DNA of 8,935 bases. Source: Rhodobacteraceae bacterium UBA2776 (GTDB taxonomy: Bacteria; Pseudomonadota; Alphaproteobacteria; Rhodobacterales; Rhodobacteraceae). The DNA is taken from the NCBI GenBank assembly GCA_002352425.1, contig DEIK01000049.1:1-8935 (forward strand). The letters run 5' to 3'. Positions within the stretch are counted from its first letter, which is position 1; each line of letters opens with the position of its first letter. Positions 5,767-8,935 of this stretch are shown in pieces. Made by a program: the position numbers and the translations under genes. Below the pieces are notes generated by a model that did not search any database, was not told where the DNA came from, and worked only from the letters and a program-made list of their open reading frames with translations.

Positions 5767-5972
5767 GTGCCCTCCAGAAAAATCTGATTAATATGTTCGG
5801 GAAGCAGCAACATTGCCCGGCCGAAAGATACGAATTGACCAAATTGGCGTGCTTTGGCGCGGAGCGTTCGTGGCGAAATTTCAATGCCGCGAACAGCAAA
5901 AGTTTTGCTCCATTCTTCAGGGCTTTTGGCGGTTTCTACGATACTTGTTGGAACATCAGGTGGGTTGTGCAT
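5646..5972 (-). CDS. Small excisionase-like DNA-binding protein
   Basis: This is a 108-residue protein. Residues about 20-66 (EEWSKTFAVRGIEISPRTLR through SFGRAMLLLPEHINQIF) resemble a winged-helix/MerR-like DNA-binding fold of the kind found in recombination directionality factors: a helix-turn-helix followed by a short wing and the pattern GRAMLLLPEHI. I infer a role as excisionase or as a regulator of the integrase. A longer frame starts at 6071, but the ATG at 5972 has an excellent GAGGAG ribosome binding site seven bases upstream, so I use that. Its 3' end overlaps the integrase start by 121 bases, so the two are probably co-transcribed and translationally linked. The last 40 residues, inside the overlap, are polar and low in recognisable structure. 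The exact role is unproven. Confidence 0.7.
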   Translation of the reverse strand: MHNPPDVPTSIVETAKSPEEWSKTFAVRGIEISPRTLRAKARQFGQFVSFGRAMLLLPEHINQIFLEGTCHLNSTNAAKPTISKGASTNYQAVNTTDKALEKLRRQAL

Positions 5973-6093
5973 CAGGCTTCTCCTCGATATCTTTTCAGTA
6001 TCTAAACGCATGAATTTGCGTACCGAAAGAGGGCTTATGCCAAATGGCCCAAACTTTGCAGGATCCTGCAACTTTTAGGGAAAGGAAATCATT
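5973..6093. promoter_or_regulatory. Divergent control region of xis/int and the XRE regulator
   Basis: This 121-base gap must hold promoters for both directions. It contains the perfect palindrome at 6056-6071 and a second inverted repeat, ACGCA (6006-6010) and TGCGT (6017-6021), with a six-base spacer. A TAGATA-like -10 on the minus strand (about 5999-6004) could serve the excisionase-integrase pair, but its -35 is poor. Confidence 0.5.
6056..6071. promoter_or_regulatory. 16-bp perfect palindrome, likely operator
   Basis: TTGCAGGATCCTGCAA is a perfect 16-base palindrome ending 22 bases before the GTG start of the XRE-family gene. Dimeric XRE/Cro-type repressors bind such dyads next to their own promoters, so autoregulation is the simplest reading. 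The same protein may also govern the divergent excisionase-integrase genes. Confidence 0.6.
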
Positions 6094-6642
6094 GTGGCGA
6101 CATTCCAACTCAAGCCATCCCGCTTTAGCGACGAAGATCTTGCAGAAATTGACCGTATGGAATTGGGTGTAGCCCTGACAAAACAGAATCGAGAGGATCG
6201 CATTCGCCGTTTTGATGAGACTCCATCGTCATCTAAACTGGAGAGTTATAGGAAAAAATACCGAATTACGCAGTCAGAGATGGCAAAACTGATGGATGTC
6301 TCCAAGCGCAGCTATTGCGACTACGAGTCAGGCCAAACACCGATACCATTCGATGCTTTACGCAAATTGGCCGAGACAACGGATTTAGATTTCAATGAAC
6401 TCATTAGCGGTGACAAAAGTCGTGCTGGCTCTGAATACAGCAAACATATCATTCGAAAAACGCGCGAAATTGTTGCTTATTGCCTGAACAAAAACCGAGA
6501 AATATCTGGCGCTCAAGCATTTGAGGTTGCAGAGATATATGCTTCTGAATATGGACTAGATGGAGATTTGTGGGCAGCCGGAATTGATGACAGTATAGAC
6601 GTTGTCGCCTATGACCCCGAAGCTGCCGGAATATTTGAGTGA
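6094..6642 (+). CDS. XRE-family transcriptional regulator
   Basis: This 182-residue protein has a Cro/C1-type helix-turn-helix at about residues 49-103: LESYRKKYRITQSEMAKLMD, VSKRSYCDYESGQTPIP (recognition helix region) and LRKLAETTDLDFNELI. The N-terminal 45 residues are charged (KQNREDRIRRFDE) and the C-terminal 70 residues (IIRKTREIVAYCLNKNREIS onward) form no domain I recognise; they may serve dimerisation or sense a signal. The GTG start at 6094 has AAAGGA upstream at good spacing. The gene is more AT-rich than guaB, as expected of transferred DNA. It lies between the excisionase-integrase pair (divergent) and the Fic gene (same strand, 86 bases downstream), so it could control either or both. 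An element maintenance or excision repressor is the likeliest job; an antitoxin-like partner of Fic is a weaker alternative. Confidence 0.85.
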   Translation: MATFQLKPSRFSDEDLAEIDRMELGVALTKQNREDRIRRFDETPSSSKLESYRKKYRITQSEMAKLMDVSKRSYCDYESGQTPIPFDALRKLAETTDLDFNELISGDKSRAGSEYSKHIIRKTREIVAYCLNKNREISGAQAFEVAEIYASEYGLDGDLWAAGIDDSIDVVAYDPEAAGIFE

Positions 6643-6647
6643 TTGTT

Positions 6648-6728
6648 TCTCCGCATATTTAGCAGAGGTAAACCTTGCCCTTTGCGGAGATTAGGCGCTA
6701 TTATCGCCGCTAATATTGCGGAGTTTAA
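6648..6728 (+). promoter_or_regulatory. fic promoter with three TGCGGAG motifs
   Basis: A plausible sigma-70-type promoter has -35 TTGCCC (6675-6680), an 18-base spacer and -10 TATTAT (6699-6704). Three copies of one motif surround it: TCTCCGCA inverted at 6648-6655, TGCGGAGA at 6683-6690 within the spacer, and TGCGGAG at 6717-6723, which also provides the GGAG ribosome binding site of the Fic gene. The first two copies form an inverted pair with perfect eight-base arms. A GGCG/CGCC stem (6694-6697, 6705-6708) overlaps the -10. Binding of a repressor here would block RNA polymerase, and the third copy ties the motif to translation. Confidence 0.5.
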
Positions 6729-7823
6729 ATGTATATCTGGGAACACCCCCACTGGCCACAATTCACATTAGATGATGCAAAGCTCGCGGCATCTCTTGCC
6801 GCAGTGCGCCACGAACAAGGTCGCTTGCTTGGTCGCATGGAAGCGCTCGGCTTTGATCTTCGTGAAGAAGCACACCTGAAAACACTGACCCGTGACGTTG
6901 TTAAAAGCAGTGAGATCGAGGGTGAGATCTTGGATGCGTCCACTGTGCGCTCCTCTATCGCACGGCGGCTCGGGGTCGACATCGGTGCACTCAAACCCGC
7001 TGATCACCATGTCGACGGTATCGTCGAGGTAATGCTTGATGCCACTGGGAAATATAGTGAGCCTCTGACCGAAGATCGCCTGTTTGGTTGGCACAGTGCC
7101 CTGTTCCCGACAGGTCGTAGTGGCATGACAAAAATCAGCGTTGGCAAATGGCGCGATGATACAAACGGCCCGATGCAGGTGGTGTCGGGGGCATATGGTC
7201 GTGAAAAGGTGCACTACACAGCGCCACCAGCCCCACGACTAATACAAGAAATGCAGGCATTCCTCGAGTGGTTTAATGCCCCAACGATAGGTGATCCGGT
7301 CATCAAAGCGGCGCAGGCGCATTTGTGGTTTGTCACCTTGCACCCGTTTGACGATGGCAACGGTCGTATTGCCCGCGCCATCGCCGATATGGCACTCGCA
7401 CGATCTGAAGGTAGTCCGCAACGATTTTACAGCATGTCAGCCCAGATTAAGGCGGAACGTAACGTCTATTACACAACTCTTGAACGCACGCAGAAGGGTA
7501 CGTTGGATGTCAGTGGCTGGGCAGATTGGTTTCTGGGTTGCCTGCACCGTGCCATAGAAGGCGCACAGGATATTTTGTCGGGAATAATAGCGAAAGCCCA
7601 ATTCTGGGAGCGCGCATCAAAACACGCGCTGAATGATCGCCAGATCCTAGTTCTCAATAGGCTACTTGACGGATTTGAGGGTAATATGACTTCGTCTAAA
7701 TGGGCCAAAATTGGAAAATGTTCGCAAGATAGCGCCAACCGTGATATCGCATCGCTGATCAAACTTGGCCTGCTGGAAAAAGGCCCGTCAGGTGGGCGCA
7801 GTACACATTATGTGATTGTATAA
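6729..7823 (+). CDS. Fic-domain protein adenylyltransferase (DUF4172-Fic-winged helix)
   Basis: Fic enzymes attach AMP (occasionally other nucleotides) from ATP to hydroxyl side chains of target proteins. This 364-residue protein starts with MYIWEHPHWPQFTLD, the signature of the DUF4172 N-terminal domain that often precedes Fic. It has an inhibitory-helix motif (S/T)xxxE(G/N) as SSEIEG (Ser60 to Gly65), which places it among class II Fic proteins with autoinhibition in cis; Glu64 would block ATP. The core motif HPFDDGNGRIAR is complete (His205, Asp209, Asn211, Arg213, Arg216). The C-terminus (about 305-360; SSKWAKIGKCSQDSANRDI, LLEKGPSGGRSTHY) is a winged-helix DNA-binding domain. The ATG has GGAG at five-base spacing. 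It looks intact and active-site competent. Target, and whether it acts in regulation, as a toxin or in phage defence, cannot be told from sequence. Confidence 0.93.
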   Translation: MYIWEHPHWPQFTLDDAKLAASLAAVRHEQGRLLGRMEALGFDLREEAHLKTLTRDVVKSSEIEGEILDASTVRSSIARRLGVDIGALKPADHHVDGIVEVMLDATGKYSEPLTEDRLFGWHSALFPTGRSGMTKISVGKWRDDTNGPMQVVSGAYGREKVHYTAPPAPRLIQEMQAFLEWFNAPTIGDPVIKAAQAHLWFVTLHPFDDGNGRIARAIADMALARSEGSPQRFYSMSAQIKAERNVYYTTLERTQKGTLDVSGWADWFLGCLHRAIEGAQDILSGIIAKAQFWERASKHALNDRQILVLNRLLDGFEGNMTSSKWAKIGKCSQDSANRDIASLIKLGLLEKGPSGGRSTHYVIV

Positions 7824-8019
7824 CTCTTTTAAATTTTTGTTATTTTGGCGACGGTCACGAGACTGGGCATCGTGGGCCATATCACTGATCACGCTTAATG
7901 GTCGCGTCCATCACGGCAAACCGGACATTCGTACATCCTGCGGCGAACAGCGGGTCAGAGCCCAACCCGGTCATTCGTCAGAGTGCAGCGAAGGTCTGCT
8001 TTTCTGTAGGCCGCTATTT
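7824..8019. other. Spacer between fic and the exporter gene
   Basis: I see no supported gene. A short frame spelling ATVTRLGIVGHITDHA and a stop (about 7849-7899) has a protein-like look and could be the tail of a lost gene, but it has no start. Two degenerate copies of an ATTCGT...TGCGGCGAA motif lie at 7926-7950 and 7973-7996. The fic and exporter genes converge on this gap; no clear terminator is seen. Confidence 0.35.
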
Positions 8020-8652
8020 CTAAGCCGTCGCTCTGCCCCGAAAACCGTTGATTGCGTCCGAGATCGACTTCGCTCCAAATGCGATGAATACCAACCCTGT
8101 CGCTCTCGTGATCCAGGTACCGTATCGCTGGAAAATCTTTCGAGTGATTGGCAGGCCGGTCCAAAGAACCACGCAGGCCGTTGCGACCAAGAAACCACTG
8201 AACGCGGCTGCCACCAGCGGCAGCGCATTCGCGAGCGACATGGCTTCATCGAAGCGCGAGAATACGGCTGTGAACATCGCCAGTGCAAAGGGATAGGCCT
8301 TTGGGTTAGTCAATCCGAATAGGAAACCGGAACGCCACGGGTTCTTGATGAAGCGGGCCGTTCCGGTGCCTCGACTGCGCAATGCCTTAACGCCGAGGTA
8401 AATCAGATATAGGCCGCAGATCAGCCCCAGCGTATCGAAGAGCGCAGGTCCGAGTTGTGATACGCCCACGATTGCAAGAATTGCCGCCGCCGACCACATC
8501 AGATCGCCAACAAGATGACACCCCAGGAACCGAACGCAGGCACCGCGCCCGTCGGTCGCTGACAGGCTGAGTGCGGCCAGCGTTGCCGGACCGGGAATCA
8601 GCACGTAGAGCATACCGGCTACGAAGGTGGTCATGATGATCTCAGGCGACAT
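8020..8652 (-). CDS. LysE/RhtB-family amino acid exporter
   Basis: This 210-residue membrane protein has the length and six-helix pattern of LysE/RhtB translocators, which export amino acids or related small molecules through the inner membrane by proton exchange. Family marks are the PGPA motif at 20-23 (LYVLIPGPATLAALS), the charged turn DGRGACVRFLG after helix 1, and GLTNPKAYPFALAMF (113-127). Hydrophobic segments lie at about 5-28, 43-66, 70-93, 109-131, 142-166 and 181-200. The substrate cannot be told. The ATG at 8652 lacks a clear ribosome binding site; an internal ATG at 8634 (MTTF) is an alternative. Only about 42 bases separate the start from the left end of an IS element, so the native promoter may have been lost or replaced. 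GC content is higher than in the XRE gene. Confidence 0.88.
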   Translation of the reverse strand: MSPEIIMTTFVAGMLYVLIPGPATLAALSLSATDGRGACVRFLGCHLVGDLMWSAAAILAIVGVSQLGPALFDTLGLICGLYLIYLGVKALRSRGTGTARFIKNPWRSGFLFGLTNPKAYPFALAMFTAVFSRFDEAMSLANALPLVAAAFSGFLVATACVVLWTGLPITRKIFQRYGTWITRATGLVFIAFGAKSISDAINGFRGRATA

Positions 8653-8694
8653 GCTGTAATTCTAGGCAGCAACCTTGTCCGGGATCAGCGCCTA

Positions 8695-8935
8695 TGGGTC
8701 CAAATAGCATGATTTGATAAGGGAGTGTTTCTGGTTCATCGTGACCACCAAGGAGTGGAAGATGAGACATACGACTGGAACACGCAAAAGCCCTGGCGAG
8801 AAGATCGTCAAGGACATCAAGCGGGCAACGCGCAAACAGTATTCTTCGGAGGAGAAGATCCGGATTGTTTTGGACGGCCTGCGTGGTGAAGACAGCATTG
8901 CTGAACTGTGTCGACGTGAAGGCATATCGCAAGGC
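8695..8935 (+). mobile_element. IS3-family insertion sequence, left end (runs off window)
   Basis: The orfA gene at 8762 is preceded by an untranslated leader that begins near TGGGTCCAAATAGCAT at 8695, starting with the TG expected of IS3-family ends. The exact boundary is inferred from the layout because the right end is not in the window. This end differs from the IS3 ends at 122, 302 and 4422, so it is a different element, and nothing in the visible part is broken. Confidence 0.6.
8762..8935 (+). CDS. IS3-family transposase OrfA (partial)
   Basis: The first 58 codons are present: MRHTTGTRKSPGEKIVKDIK, then RKQYSSEEKIRIVLDGLRGE and DSIAELCRREGISQG, still open at the window edge. This is the helix-turn-helix of OrfA from IS3-family elements (consensus YSxEEKIRIVLDGLRGEDSIAELCRREGI), which binds the terminal repeats and is made into OrfAB transposase by frameshifting with OrfB. 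AAGGAG at 8750-8755 lies six bases before the ATG. The leucine-zipper part and OrfB lie beyond the window. Minus-strand frames over this stretch are shadows. Confidence 0.9.
   Translation, partial: MRHTTGTRKSPGEKIVKDIKRATRKQYSSEEKIRIVLDGLRGEDSIAELCRREGISQG

Noticed and set aside
5973..6071. N-terminal extension of the excisionase-like gene to an ATG at 6071
   Set aside because: The extension would cover the divergent promoter region and palindrome, and the ATG at 5972 has a far better ribosome binding site (GAGGAG).
6768..7214. 148-codon minus-strand frame opposite fic
   Set aside because: It is antisense to the complete DUF4172-Fic gene and has no motif or ribosome binding site.
6729..7823. 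Fic as a classical two-gene toxin-antitoxin (class I) with the XRE gene as FicA-type antitoxin
   Set aside because: The inhibitory motif SSEIEG is within the Fic protein itself (class II), and the XRE protein carries no visible (S/T)xxxE(G/N) antitoxin helix in the right context.
7816..8322. 168-codon plus-strand open frame after fic
   Set aside because: Its second half is antisense to the LysE-type exporter, it has no recognisable domain, and it is rich in Arg, Cys and Gln as shadow frames often are.
8642..8932. Minus-strand frames running in from the right window edge
   Set aside because: They are antisense to the IS3 orfA, which has a strong ribosome binding site and a clear helix-turn-helix.

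Overview
The window looks like an accessory, partly decayed stretch of an alphaproteobacterial chromosome, most likely Rhodobacteraceae (Roseobacter group). This rests on the style of the encoded proteins (guaB, the aldehyde dehydrogenase and serine acetyltransferase pieces), the tRNA-Arg(CCG) sequence, the alphaproteobacterial type of integrase, and a pyrimidine-rich/CCTCCGGC motif near guaB that I recall as a common intergenic element in this family. No database search was possible.

Left region (1-2324), gene decay. A tail-to-tail fusion of two IS3-family right ends (122-302) is followed by a spacer with nothing recognisable. Then comes the first ten or so codons of a dehydrogenase-like gene (664) fused to the 3' part of an aldehyde dehydrogenase pseudogene (to 1119). 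An intact serine acetyltransferase-like gene (1109-1852) survives, coupled by overlapping stop and start codons to the dead upstream gene. A VOC/glyoxalase-like gene broken after about 58 residues follows, and then the C-terminal end of an unidentified protein in another frame. This is the skeleton of a former operon.

Middle region (2325-4422). An intact IMP dehydrogenase gene (guaB, minus strand) is the only clearly essential housekeeping gene. Right of it is a degraded IS3-family transposase remnant whose right end (4422) is an inverted copy of the IS end at 122, so guaB and its neighbours lie between two outward-facing IS ends.

Integrative element (about 4617 to beyond 7823). A 45-bp 3' part of tRNA-Arg(CCG), running from the anticodon loop through CCA, marks an attachment site. 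Next to it is a tyrosine integrase, overlapped by a small excisionase-like DNA-binding gene, both on the minus strand. Divergent to these is an XRE-type regulator with a perfect 16-bp palindrome just before its start, then a Fic adenylyltransferase gene (DUF4172 + Fic + winged helix) with three TGCGGAG motifs around its promoter. This gives a compact control module (int/xis/XRE) plus Fic cargo. The other attachment site is not in the window.

Right end (7824-8935). A gene-free spacer is followed by a LysE/RhtB-type exporter on the minus strand, and then the left end of another, apparently intact IS3-family element whose orfA runs off the window. That IS boundary lies only about 40 bp upstream of the exporter start.
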